NCBI GenBank assembly: GCA_002372175.1
Contig: DFIS01000076.1
Span: 1 to 64,000 of the forward strand
Length of the DNA: 64,000 nucleotides
Reading direction: 5' to 3'
DNA from: Solobacterium sp. UBA3691
GTDB taxonomy: Bacteria; Bacillota_I; Bacilli_A; Erysipelotrichales; Erysipelotrichaceae
In this document: positions 36,093 to 45,397 of the stretch, piece by piece
Position numbering within the stretch: position 1 is the stretch's first letter
How the letters are laid out: the number at the start of each line of letters is the position of its first letter
Translations under genes and position numbers: made by a program
Notes under the pieces: generated by a model
The model's database searches: none
Told to the model about the DNA's origin: nothing
Seen by the model: only the letters and a program-made list of their open reading frames with translations

Positions 36093-36119
36093 GACTCATC
36101 CGCAGGGATGGGTCTTTTT
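36093..36119 (+). terminator. Terminator after fakA
   Basis: GACTCATCC (36093-36101), loop GCAG, GGATGGGTC (36106-36114), TTTTT. Confidence 0.85.
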
Positions 36120-36123
36120 GTTG

Positions 36124-36137
36124 TATAATGCTAATCA
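36124..36137 (+). promoter_or_regulatory. recG promoter, predicted leaderless
   Basis: Perfect TATAAT (36124-36129) directly after the terminator T-run; ATG 36137 follows 7 nt after the box. No ribosome binding site. Confidence 0.65.
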
Positions 36138-38155
36138 TGGAACTTCGTGACAGAAAACTGAAACTGACACCGAAAAGGATAGAACAGCTGAACAAGCTTG
36201 GTATCTTTGACCGTGAATCACTGATCACATATTACCCGTTCCGCTATGAGATCCTGAATCATTCACCGGTAGATACGTGGAAGGAAAAGGATAAGGTAAC
36301 CTTTGAGGCAACTGTTGTCTCTGCAGTCAAGTCATGGCGCTTCGGCCGGAACAGATCGACTGCCCGCTTTGAGGTCATGACCAGTGATACGGTACTGCAG
36401 ATCACGATATTCAACAGACCCTGGGCCAGGCAGCTGAAGCTGAATGATACGATCACGATCACCGGCATCTATAACGGCAAGCACAAGGTAACGGCGCTTT
36501 CCTACCGCAGTAAAGGTCTTGATGAGATTCCCGAGATCACACCTGTATACAGTGCGAGGGAAGGCATACGTCAGAATACGATCATTGAATGTATCAGGCA
36601 TGGTCTGCAGTCGTGCGCAGATGAAGATATGGACAGCGTGCCGGCAGAGATCATGCACATGTACAGACTGGAGCACAGGCTGGATGCACTGCGCATGGTT
36701 CATGAGCCGAAGTCGCAGGAAGAGATCAAGCGTGCATACAGGACCCTGAAATATGAAGAATTTCTGCGTTTTTTTCTGGGTATTCAGTATATCCGTGCGG
36801 ATGCGGATGCCGGTATCCATGGCAGCGCAAGAAAGGCAGACCATACGAAAGTGATGAAACTGATCAGTGATCTGCCGTATGAACTGACAGCTGATCAGCA
36901 GAAAGCTGTATCCGATATCCTGCAGGATATGGAAGCAGACAAACCCATGTACAGACTTGTACAGGGGGATGTCGGCTGCGGCAAAACAGCAGTAGCGCTC
37001 ATTGCCCTGTATGCCTGTGTTACAGCCGGATATCAGGGTGCATTGCTGGCACCGACAGAGATCCTGGCCCGTCAGCATGCCCATTCGCTGCGTGAGTTGC
37101 TGGAGCCCTATGGTGTCCATGTCGGTCTGCTGTATGCGGGAGAATCAGCCGCAAGCCGCCGTGAGATCCTTGAAGATACAGCTAACGGCAGTATCGATAT
37201 TCTGGTCGGTACGCACAGTCTTCTGCAGGAGAATGTTTCCTTTCTGAAGCTGGGTCTTGTCATTGCCGATGAACAGCAGCGTTTCGGTGTTGAACAGCGA
37301 AGAGCTCTGCGTGAAAAGGGCATGCAGGCGGATTTCCTGCTGATGAGTGCAACACCGATCCCGCGCACACTGGCTTCTACCCTGTACGGGGATATGGATA
37401 TCAGTACGATCGAAACGATGCCTGCAGGCAGAAAACCTGTCGTGACAAAACTGATCACGGAAAACAGTTTCCGTTCGGTCCTGGATGAAGTGGAACAGGT
37501 GCTGGCAGAGGGACATCAGCTGTACGTGATCTGTGCAGCAGTAGAGGAAAGCGAAGATTATAATGCCCGCAATATCGATAAGACAGCAGATGCTCTGACA
37601 AAGCTGTTTGCCGGCAGGTATACCGTAGGCCGGCTGCACGGGCGGATGAAGAGCGAACAGAAACAGGCAGTCATGGATGCTTTCTACAGAAATGATATTC
37701 AGGTGCTTGTATCAACGACAGTCGTTGAAGTCGGGATGAATGTTGTCAATGCGACAGGGATGATCATCTACGATGCCGACCGCTTCGGTCTTTCACAGCT
37801 GCACCAGCTGCGCGGACGTGTACAGAGAGGCAGTGAGGAAGGGCACTGCTGGCTGCTGACGGACAGTCATGAGGAACATACCCTGGAACGGCTGAATGCG
37901 CTTGTCAGAACCGCAAACGGCTTTGAGATCGCATATGAAGATTTACGTCTGCGCGGACCCGGTGATATACTTGGTACAAGGCAGAGCGGTCTGCCGGACT
38001 TTATTCTCGGCAATATTATCGAAGATGCGAATATTGTAACGACAGCCAGAAAAGATGCTGAGATCATCTTTGCGGACAGAGATAATCCGTCCTATGCAAA
38101 AATCCTGAAAGAAGTCAGAGACCGCAACAGCAGAAATTATACATTTATTGATTAG
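36137..38155 (+). CDS. recG: ATP-dependent DNA helicase RecG
   Basis: Branch-migration helicase for stalled forks and Holliday junctions, 672 aa. N-terminal wedge/OB domain, then helicase motifs: Walker A GDVGCGKTA, motif II DEQQR, SATPIPRTL, and C-terminal QLRGRVQRG. The DEQQR box in place of DEEQ/DEQH is normal for RecG. ATG 36137 is preferred since an upstream ATG (36128) lies inside the -10 box. Confidence 0.96.
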   Translation: MELRDRKLKLTPKRIEQLNKLGIFDRESLITYYPFRYEILNHSPVDTWKEKDKVTFEATVVSAVKSWRFGRNRSTARFEVMTSDTVLQITIFNRPWARQLKLNDTITITGIYNGKHKVTALSYRSKGLDEIPEITPVYSAREGIRQNTIIECIRHGLQSCADEDMDSVPAEIMHMYRLEHRLDALRMVHEPKSQEEIKRAYRTLKYEEFLRFFLGIQYIRADADAGIHGSARKADHTKVMKLISDLPYELTADQQKAVSDILQDMEADKPMYRLVQGDVGCGKTAVALIALYACVTAGYQGALLAPTEILARQHAHSLRELLEPYGVHVGLLYAGESAASRREILEDTANGSIDILVGTHSLLQENVSFLKLGLVIADEQQRFGVEQRRALREKGMQADFLLMSATPIPRTLASTLYGDMDISTIETMPAGRKPVVTKLITENSFRSVLDEVEQVLAEGHQLYVICAAVEESEDYNARNIDKTADALTKLFAGRYTVGRLHGRMKSEQKQAVMDAFYRNDIQVLVSTTVVEVGMNVVNATGMIIYDADRFGLSQLHQLRGRVQRGSEEGHCWLLTDSHEEHTLERLNALVRTANGFEIAYEDLRLRGPGDILGTRQSGLPDFILGNIIEDANIVTTARKDAEIIFADRDNPSYAKILKEVRDRNSRNYTFID

Positions 38156-38166
38156 GGGTAAATATC

Positions 38167-38847
38167 TTGAATATTATCGAATGGTTGAAGAACAGAAATA
38201 TCCATGTTCATGATGAAGATCTGATCAGGGAAGCATTCATGCACAGTTCCTATGCCAATGAACATCGTGAACTGCATGATAATGAAAGACTGGAATTCAT
38301 GGGTGATGCAGTGCTGCAGCTGTGGTCAAGTGAGCATATCTTCCCGCTTGAACCAAAACTCAGTGAAGGCAAGATGACAAAGCTCAGAGCCAATCTTGTC
38401 TGTGAGAAAGCTCTGGCAATGTATGTAAGAGAACTTGGACTCGGGCAGTTCCTGATGCTTGGCTATGGCGAAGAGCGCTCCGGCGGCAGAAACAAGGACG
38501 CGATCCTTGCGGATATGTTTGAAGCACTGCTGGGTGCCCTGTATCTTGATCAGGGAATGGATGCGGTAAACAACATTCTCGATGAAGTGATCACACCGAA
38601 TCTGAGGCATCCCGACGATGTTGAAGTGATCCATGACTACAAGACAAAACTGCAGGAATATGTACAGGCGGATGACCGCAAGACAGTCAAATATGTACTG
38701 ATCGATGAACAGGGACCGTCCAATTCTCCGGTGTTTACGATGAATGTTGTCGTCGAGGGACTGATCCTCGGGACCGGTACCGGATCAAGCAAGAAACAGG
38801 CCGAACAGAATGCGGCGAAAGATGCATTTGCCAAACTGGTGAAATAG
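38167..38847 (+). CDS. rnc: Ribonuclease III, TTG start
   Basis: Double-strand RNA endonuclease for rRNA and mRNA processing, 226 aa. Signature NERLEFMGDAVLQL with catalytic acids, DMFEALLGALYLD, and C-terminal dsRBD ending QNAAKDAFAKL. TTG at 38167 is 7 nt after AGGGGTAA and is the only start that keeps the N-terminal helix. In many Bacillota rnc is followed by smc-ftsY; here a HerA-like ATPase follows. Confidence 0.95.
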   Translation: MNIIEWLKNRNIHVHDEDLIREAFMHSSYANEHRELHDNERLEFMGDAVLQLWSSEHIFPLEPKLSEGKMTKLRANLVCEKALAMYVRELGLGQFLMLGYGEERSGGRNKDAILADMFEALLGALYLDQGMDAVNNILDEVITPNLRHPDDVEVIHDYKTKLQEYVQADDRKTVKYVLIDEQGPSNSPVFTMNVVVEGLILGTGTGSSKKQAEQNAAKDAFAKLVK

Positions 38848-38862
38848 CGGAAAGGGAGAAGT

Positions 38863-40392
38863 ATGTTAAAAGACAATAAGATCCTCATCGGTAAAGCCGG
38901 TGAAAAAGACATCTGCCTGAACCCTGCGCAGATGAACAGACACGGACTGATCGCAGGCGCAAGCGGCACCGGTAAGACGGTAACCCTGAAGGTCATTGCG
39001 GAATCGCTGAGTGAACTGGGTGTGCCGACAGTGATCGCCGATGTCAAGGGTGATCTGACCGGTATGATTGTTCCCGGTGACCGTGACGGTATTGACGGAC
39101 GTCTGAAGTCCATGGGTATTGAGGAGTATGAGTGCCGCCGTTTCCCGGTTCATTTCTTTGATGTATATCAGAAGGACGGACATCCGATCAGAGCCAGACT
39201 GCAGGAAATGGGACCGATGCTGATCAGCCGTATGCTTGATCTGACGGAAGCCCAGCAGGGTGTGCTGAATATCATCTTCAGGGTTGCCAGAGATATGCAG
39301 CTGGATATCATCGACCTGAAGGATCTGCAGGCGATGACAGGATATGTCGGTGAACACGCCAAGGAGTATACGATCAAGTACGGCAATGTATCCAAACAGA
39401 GCGTAGGCGCGATCCAGAGACGTCTGCTTGAGATCGAGCAGGAAGGCGGAGAGCTTTTCTTCGGCATGCCTTCGCTGAATATCGATGACTGGATGAGCGT
39501 AGAGGGCGGTCTCGGTGTCATGAACATGATCGAATGCGAAGAACTCTTCTCGCATCCGCTGCTGTATTCCACATTCCTGTTCTGGATGCTGAACGAGCTG
39601 TATGAGACACTGCCGGAAGTCGGTGATCTTGAGAAGCCGAAGCTTGTCTTCTTCTTTGATGAAGCTCATCTGCTGTTCAACAATGCTTCACGTCAGCTGA
39701 TGGAAAAGATCGAACAGACCGTAAAACTGATCCGTTCCAAGGGTGTCGGTGTCTTCTTTGTCACCCAGACTCCTGCAGATATTCCCGGTTCTGTACTCGG
39801 TCAGCTCAGCAACCGCATCCAGCATTCTCTGCGTGCCTATACACCGGCAGAGATCAAGGCGGCCAAGCTGGCAGCTGACAGTTTCCGCGCCAATCCGGAG
39901 CTGGATGTGGCAGAACTGATCTCCAATATGGAAACAGGTAAGGCACTTGTATCGGTACTGGATGAGAAGGGTGCACCTACGGTCGTCGAACTGACAAAGA
40001 TCCTGCCGCCGAAGTCCAGCATGGTCATTGCTGATCCCGAAGCTGTTCACAGAGTGATCGAACATGATTCACTCTACGGCGTATATGAGCGTTCCAATGA
40101 TCCGCTCAGTGCATACGAAGAGATCGACAATATCCTGGCAGCTGAAGAACAGGCAAGACTTGATGCCGAAGAGCAGAAGAGACAGGAAAAGCTCGCAGCT
40201 GAAGATGCCAAGCGACAGGCAAAGGAAGAAGAACGCAGAGCCCGTGAGGAAGCCAGAGCCGCAGCCAAGAAGGCAAATGAAAAGTCGGAAGCGGAGAAAC
40301 TGGCACAGAAAGCCAAGAATAAGCTTGAAAACGAAATGCTGAATATTGGTATCCGTCAGGCCCGCAAGTTTCTGAAGAATTTCCTCAAATAG
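38863..40392 (+). CDS. HerA-like ATPase (DUF853/YjgR-type)
   Basis: P-loop ATPase of the HerA/FtsK clan, 509 aa. Walker A GASGTGKTV near residue 32, Walker B VFFFDEAHLLF near 265, and a sensor region RSKGVGVFFVTQTPADIP. The last ~90 residues are a highly charged Glu/Lys/Arg/Ala coiled coil, unlike the compact core. HerA-type pumps act on DNA ends or as antiphage effectors with a nuclease; no partner nuclease is adjacent, so it is more likely a stand-alone housekeeping form. Confidence 0.88.
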   Translation: MLKDNKILIGKAGEKDICLNPAQMNRHGLIAGASGTGKTVTLKVIAESLSELGVPTVIADVKGDLTGMIVPGDRDGIDGRLKSMGIEEYECRRFPVHFFDVYQKDGHPIRARLQEMGPMLISRMLDLTEAQQGVLNIIFRVARDMQLDIIDLKDLQAMTGYVGEHAKEYTIKYGNVSKQSVGAIQRRLLEIEQEGGELFFGMPSLNIDDWMSVEGGLGVMNMIECEELFSHPLLYSTFLFWMLNELYETLPEVGDLEKPKLVFFFDEAHLLFNNASRQLMEKIEQTVKLIRSKGVGVFFVTQTPADIPGSVLGQLSNRIQHSLRAYTPAEIKAAKLAADSFRANPELDVAELISNMETGKALVSVLDEKGAPTVVELTKILPPKSSMVIADPEAVHRVIEHDSLYGVYERSNDPLSAYEEIDNILAAEEQARLDAEEQKRQEKLAAEDAKRQAKEEERRAREEARAAAKKANEKSEAEKLAQKAKNKLENEMLNIGIRQARKFLKNFLK

Positions 40393-40398
40393 TTTAAT

Positions 40399-40430
40399 GG
40401 CAGGTATCCATTGGATGCCTGCCGTTTTTT
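40399..40430 (+). terminator. Terminator before polC
   Basis: GGCAGGTAT (40399-40407), loop, ATGCCTGCC (40415-40423), then GTTTTTT. Confidence 0.85.
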
Positions 40431-40462
40431 TCAATGTCAAGAGGTGTATTAAAAAAGTTCTG

Positions 40463-40478
40463 TGGTATATTGCTTATA
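40463..40478 (+). promoter_or_regulatory. Extended -10 promoter of polC, leaderless
   Basis: TGGTATATT (hexamer 40466-40471) with ATG 40478 exactly 7 nt on. No ribosome binding site. Confidence 0.65.
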
Positions 40479-43400
40479 TGACACAGTTGAATGAAGTACT
40501 GGGAAATGCTGTTCTGGATCCGGCACTGGCAGGAGCGATCCATATCGAAGCTGTGCGTTTTTATCGTGCCCGGGAGACCGCCAAAGTAGTGATTGCTTCT
40601 CCGAGAGCACTGTCCTATCAGGAGTTTATCGGGACCAGGGAGAGACTCAGAGAACTGTGCGGATGCAGGGTATTTCTGGAGGTACACTCGGAAGTGCCGG
40701 ATGTATCCGTGAATGATATCTACAATTATTTTGAATTCTTCAGGACTGAGCATCCGGATGTAAATGCCCTGTTTTCAGGGACGATGCATCTGGAAGACCA
40801 TACCGTAACCTTCATGTTCAATGATGAACAGGATGCTGAACATGGCTCGGCTTATATTCGTGCTGTCAAATGCTTCCTGGATACAGTCGGTCTTTCCGGG
40901 CTGAAGCTGGAATGTTCTGTCAGGGAAAAGGAAAAACCTGCCGAAGAGATCGTTGTGCCTGCCTATGTTCCGGAGAAGAAGGCAGAACCGAAGGATATTC
41001 GCCGGAACGGGAATAATAAGTACCGTAAGAAGAAAAGGGATGAATATGCTGAGATCTCACTGAAGGATGTCAGTGATTCCCTGCGTGAGATACAGTTTGC
41101 AGGAAAGGTATTTGCGGTTGAGAACTTTGAAGTACGTACCACAAAACGTCTGATCCAGTCGGTATCCGTATTTGACGGAAATGATGCGATCATCGTCAAG
41201 CAGTTTGAAGGCAAGAACTTCTCGCGGGAAGATCTTGCGGGCATAAAAACCGGTATGTATATCCGTGTCTTCGGCAATATTACCTATGATACATATGCCC
41301 GTGATCTTGTCTGTGAAGCTGAAGAAGTACGTATTGAAGATGCGCCTGTTATCAAGGATAATGCTGAGGTCAAGCGTGTTGAGCTGCACATGCATACCAA
41401 CATGAGCGAGATGGACGGTATCTGCGATGCCAAGAGCATCATCAACTATGTGCATCAGCTCGGACACCACGGCGTAGTGATCACCGATCATGCGGATGTG
41501 CAGTCTTTTGTCAAGGCTTTTAACGAAGGTCAGGCAATTAAGAAGAAAGATCCTGATTTCAAGGTAGGTCTTGGCTGTGAAGTCAATCTTGCGGAAGATC
41601 ATCTGCAGATCGTCACCAGACCCACAGACCAGCTGTTTGACGAAGCTGAATATGTTGCCTTTGACCTCGAGACAACAGGTCTTTCCTGTTACTATGATCA
41701 TATTATTGAGTTCGGTGCGGTCAGACTGCGCGGGCGGAATGTGGTCGACCGTCTGCAGATGTTCGTCAAACCGCCGGTGCCGATTCCCGGATATATTACC
41801 CGGAAGACAAATATCACCAATGACATGGTGCGTGATGCGAAGCCGTTTGCGGAAGTCTGCGATGAGATCGTTTCCTGGCTCGGAGACAGCGTACTGGTCG
41901 CGCACAATGCCGAATTCGATATCAACTTCCTGAATGAAGAGCTGCGCCGTCTTGGCAGGCCGGTGCTGAACAATACCTATATCGATACCCTGGATATGTC
42001 GAGAGCGATCCTGCGTGACCGCCGGACATACCGTCTGGGCAATATCTCCCGCAACTATCATGTCGCATATGATGAAGAAGTAGCACACAGAGCAGACTAT
42101 GATGCCGAAGCGCTGTCGCTTGTCTTCCTCGGTCTTTTAAGAGATGCCGAGAATATGGGGGCGAAGACACTGCGTGATCTGCAGGAGAAGATACAGGATG
42201 ACCATGCCTTTGAAAAAGTCAGACACAGTCATACGGTACTGATTGCGAAGAATCTGCATGGTCTGAAGGATCTTTACCGTCTTGTCAGTATGAGCAATAC
42301 CAAAACGCTGCAGGTCATCGGCAAGGTCCGCAAGAATGAAGATGCAGAACTGCCGGCAGAGCCGCGCATGCTGAGATCAGCAGTCAACGCTGTACGTGAG
42401 AATCTGTACATCGGTACATCATGCCCGAACAACGAAGTCTTTGAGCTTGCCTGCAACGGTGATGATGAACGTCTGCGCAAAGCGATGTCCTGGTATGACT
42501 ATGTGGAACTGCAGCCGCTGTCCAACTACAGCACGCTGATCGCACTGGGCAATGTACCGAACAAGGAAAGACTGAAGGAAGTCGTTCTGCGTATGATCCG
42601 GATGGCTAAAGAGCTGAATATTCCGGTCGTGGCAGACAGTGATGCACATTACTGCACACCGGATCAGAAGATCTTCCGGGATGTTTATATTATGAGCCAG
42701 GGTGTCGGCGGCACTGTCCATCCGCTGTTTATCCGTGATGACAATCTGCGTATGCGGACAAAGAATCCGGATATGCATATCCGTCTGACAGATGAAATGA
42801 AGGCGGAATTCAGCTGGCTGAATGATCCTGCGCTTGTCGAGGAGATCGTGATCACCAATCCGCTGAAGATCTTCAATTCACTGGATGAGATACGTCCGGT
42901 GCCTGCCGGAACATATCCTCCGCATATTGAGGGTTCAGACCAGAAGCTGAGAGAAGTATGTTTCCGTACAGCAAAGGAAATGTATGAATTCAACGGTGAG
43001 ATACCGCATCAGGTCACAGACCGTCTGAACCGTGAACTGGATTCGATCATCGGTGCCGGATATTATGTCAACTACTACATTTCGCATCTGCTGGTCAAGA
43101 AGTCCAACGAAGATGGTTATGTTGTCGGTTCCCGTGGTTCCGTAGGTTCTTCGTTTACTGCTACGATGTCCGGGATCACCGAAGTCAATCCTCTGGAACC
43201 GCATTATCTCTGTCCTGACTGTCATTACAGTGAATGGATCGATGATCAGGAAGTAAAATCCGGATTTGATCTGCCTGACAAGGTATGTCCGCACTGCGGA
43301 GGTATCATGAAGGGCAACGGACATAAGATACCTTTTGAGACATTCCTTGGTTTCCATGGTGATAAAGTACCTGATATCGATCTGAACTTCTCGAATGAAT

Positions 43401-44836
43401 ATCAGGCAAAAGCACATGCATTCACTAAGGAAGTCTTCGGTGAAGATCATGTATTCCGTGCCGGTACGATCGGTACCGTGGCAGAGAAGACAGCATACGG
43501 CTATGTCTCCGGCTATTGCGAGAAGATGAATATCACGAATATGCGCAGACCTATGCGTGACTATCTGGCAGCCGGATGTATGAATGTCAAGAAGACGACA
43601 GGTCAGCATCCCGGCGGTATCATCGTTATTCCGTCAAACTTTGTTGCGGAAGACTTTACACCTGTGCAGTATCCGGCAAATGACCCGAGTTCGGAATGGA
43701 AGACAACACACTACGACTTCCATGATATCCATGATAACGTTCTGAAGTTTGATATTCTCGGACATGTCGATCCTACGGCCATGCGTCTTCTGACCAATAT
43801 CTCAAAGACGGATCCGCTTTCCATACCGATGAATGATCCTGAGGCTCTGAGTCTTTTCTACGATGATCAGGCTCTGCATGCCGATCCACGTGTATACAAA
43901 AAAGAGACAGGCGCACTCGGTCTGCCGGAATTCGGTACCAGGATCACCCGCCGTGTTCTTGAGGAGACGCGTCCGAAGAAGTTCTCGGATCTTGTGATCA
44001 TTTCCGGTCTTACCCACGGTACGGATGTATGGTCGGGCAATGCGCAGGTTCTGGTCCAGCAGGGACATCCTCTTGAAGAAGTCATCGGATGCCGTGATGA
44101 TATCATGACATACCTTCTGAACAAGAATATGGAACCGATCGATGCCTTTACGATCATGGAGAATGTACGTAAGGGTAAGGTAGCCAAGAAGGCATGGGGT
44201 GCCTGGGATGACTACAAGCAGAGAATGAAGGAACATGATGTTCCCGACTGGTATATTGAATCCTGTGAGAAGATCCAGTATATGTTCCCGAAAGCACATG
44301 CGGTAGCCTACGTTCTGATGGCTGTCCGTATTGCCTGGTACAAGGTCCATGAACCTCATAACTTCTATATTCAGTTCCTTTCGCTGCGCTGTGATGCCTA
44401 TGAGATCGAGACGATGACAAAGGGACTGGATGCTGTGCGCATGCGCATGCAGGATATTGAAGCCAGAATGAATAACCGCAATGCCGAGAATCCGGTGTCA
44501 AACAAGGAAAGATCTCTGTTTGATACACTGGAAGTCTGCGAAGAGCTGTATGCCCGCGGCTACCGTATAGGCAATGTTGATCTCTATCACAGCAAGGCTA
44601 CGGAGTTTACCGTTCTTGAAGGGGATGAACATACACTGATCCCACCGTTTGTCGTCATTGATAACCTTGGCGCCAACGTTGCAAGATCCATCGAAGAAGC
44701 ACGTGAGAAAGGTGACTTCCTGTCCAAGGAGGATATCCTGAAACGTACACTTCTGTCACAGACACTGTTAAAGAAACTGGAAGTTCTCGGCTGTCTTGAC
44801 GGAATCGATGAAAGTAATCAGATGTCCTTGTTCTGA
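40478..44836 (+). CDS. polC: DNA polymerase III alpha subunit, PolC type
   Basis: Replicative polymerase of Gram-positive bacteria, 1452 aa. Order: N-terminal domain, OB fold, PHP domain (VELHMHTNMSEMDG, VVITDHADV), embedded DnaQ-like proofreading exonuclease (FDLETTGLSCYYDH, later HNAEFDINFL), zinc cluster (CPDCHYSEW, CPHCGG), and polymerase core with VPDIDLNFSNEYQ. ATG 40478 follows the promoter; the longer in-frame ATG lies in the terminator. It is a monocistronic gene before rimP. Confidence 0.97.
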   Translation: MTQLNEVLGNAVLDPALAGAIHIEAVRFYRARETAKVVIASPRALSYQEFIGTRERLRELCGCRVFLEVHSEVPDVSVNDIYNYFEFFRTEHPDVNALFSGTMHLEDHTVTFMFNDEQDAEHGSAYIRAVKCFLDTVGLSGLKLECSVREKEKPAEEIVVPAYVPEKKAEPKDIRRNGNNKYRKKKRDEYAEISLKDVSDSLREIQFAGKVFAVENFEVRTTKRLIQSVSVFDGNDAIIVKQFEGKNFSREDLAGIKTGMYIRVFGNITYDTYARDLVCEAEEVRIEDAPVIKDNAEVKRVELHMHTNMSEMDGICDAKSIINYVHQLGHHGVVITDHADVQSFVKAFNEGQAIKKKDPDFKVGLGCEVNLAEDHLQIVTRPTDQLFDEAEYVAFDLETTGLSCYYDHIIEFGAVRLRGRNVVDRLQMFVKPPVPIPGYITRKTNITNDMVRDAKPFAEVCDEIVSWLGDSVLVAHNAEFDINFLNEELRRLGRPVLNNTYIDTLDMSRAILRDRRTYRLGNISRNYHVAYDEEVAHRADYDAEALSLVFLGLLRDAENMGAKTLRDLQEKIQDDHAFEKVRHSHTVLIAKNLHGLKDLYRLVSMSNTKTLQVIGKVRKNEDAELPAEPRMLRSAVNAVRENLYIGTSCPNNEVFELACNGDDERLRKAMSWYDYVELQPLSNYSTLIALGNVPNKERLKEVVLRMIRMAKELNIPVVADSDAHYCTPDQKIFRDVYIMSQGVGGTVHPLFIRDDNLRMRTKNPDMHIRLTDEMKAEFSWLNDPALVEEIVITNPLKIFNSLDEIRPVPAGTYPPHIEGSDQKLREVCFRTAKEMYEFNGEIPHQVTDRLNRELDSIIGAGYYVNYYISHLLVKKSNEDGYVVGSRGSVGSSFTATMSGITEVNPLEPHYLCPDCHYSEWIDDQEVKSGFDLPDKVCPHCGGIMKGNGHKIPFETFLGFHGDKVPDIDLNFSNEYQAKAHAFTKEVFGEDHVFRAGTIGTVAEKTAYGYVSGYCEKMNITNMRRPMRDYLAAGCMNVKKTTGQHPGGIIVIPSNFVAEDFTPVQYPANDPSSEWKTTHYDFHDIHDNVLKFDILGHVDPTAMRLLTNISKTDPLSIPMNDPEALSLFYDDQALHADPRVYKKETGALGLPEFGTRITRRVLEETRPKKFSDLVIISGLTHGTDVWSGNAQVLVQQGHPLEEVIGCRDDIMTYLLNKNMEPIDAFTIMENVRKGKVAKKAWGAWDDYKQRMKEHDVPDWYIESCEKIQYMFPKAHAVAYVLMAVRIAWYKVHEPHNFYIQFLSLRCDAYEIETMTKGLDAVRMRMQDIEARMNNRNAENPVSNKERSLFDTLEVCEELYARGYRIGNVDLYHSKATEFTVLEGDEHTLIPPFVVIDNLGANVARSIEEAREKGDFLSKEDILKRTLLSQTLLKKLEVLGCLDGIDESNQMSLF

Positions 44837-44842
44837 TAAGAC

Positions 44843-44871
44843 TTGCGTGTTATTTACAAATCATGTATATT
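44843..44871 (+). promoter_or_regulatory. rimP-nusA-infB operon promoter
   Basis: TTGCGT (44843-44848), 17-nt spacer, TATATT (44866-44871). Start near 44878. Confidence 0.7.
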
Positions 44872-44883
44872 ATTAGCGTAACA

Positions 44884-44903
44884 GGAGTGCGAAAGCACTC
44901 CTT
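44884..44903 (+). promoter_or_regulatory. 5' leader hairpin of the rimP operon
   Basis: AGGAGTGC-GAAA-GCACTCCT, an eight-pair stem with a GNRA tetraloop right after the predicted start. No U-tract, so it is not a terminator. It may stabilise the mRNA or take part in nusA-operon control. Confidence 0.6.
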
Positions 44904-44918
44904 CGTTTATGGAGGGAT

Positions 44919-45386
44919 ATGGATAAGACAGAAACAATCACCGAACTGATCAGACCTGTGCTTGATGCCATGGCGATCGAACTGTATGAAGTCAAGTGGT
45001 TGGGAAGCGGTAAAAACAGGACACTGGAGATATCCATTATGAGACCGGATGGCACGATGGACCTTGATACCTGTGCGCTTGTCAGTGAAAAGATATCTGA
45101 GCTGCTCGATTCGGACGCGGATCTCACCGATGCATATATGCTGGAAGTGTGCAGTCCCGGCGCCGAACGTGAAGTAAAGGATATCAACAGTCTTCGGCAG
45201 ATGAACGATCCTTATGTGTATATCCGCCTGGAACATCCGATCGAGAAGAAACAGGAATATACAGGGGAAGTAACATCGATGAGTGAAGACAGTCTGGTTT
45301 TGTCTTACCGTGACAAGACCAGAAATAAAGCAGTTACGATCGCATTTGAGAATATTCAATTCATCAGGTTTGCGGTAAGGATCTAG
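44919..45386 (+). CDS. rimP: Ribosome maturation factor RimP
   Basis: 30S assembly factor, 155 aa. Typical blocks: LELYEVKWLGSGKNRTLEI, LDTCALVSEKISELLD, YMLEVCSPGAEREV. GGAGGGATATGG positions the start. First gene of the rimP-nusA-ylxR-infB-rbfA run. Confidence 0.95.
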   Translation: MDKTETITELIRPVLDAMAIELYEVKWLGSGKNRTLEISIMRPDGTMDLDTCALVSEKISELLDSDADLTDAYMLEVCSPGAEREVKDINSLRQMNDPYVYIRLEHPIEKKQEYTGEVTSMSEDSLVLSYRDKTRNKAVTIAFENIQFIRFAVRI

Positions 45387-45397
45387 GAGAAATTGAA

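Noticed and set aside
40140..40330. Repetitive Glu/Lys/Arg/Ala-rich stretch as a DNA repeat
   Set aside because: It is codon-level low complexity encoding a coiled coil, not a tandem DNA repeat.
44884..44903. GGAGTGC-GAAA-GCACTCC as a terminator of polC
   Set aside because: No U-tract follows and it lies downstream of a good promoter, so it is a leader hairpin of the rimP operon.
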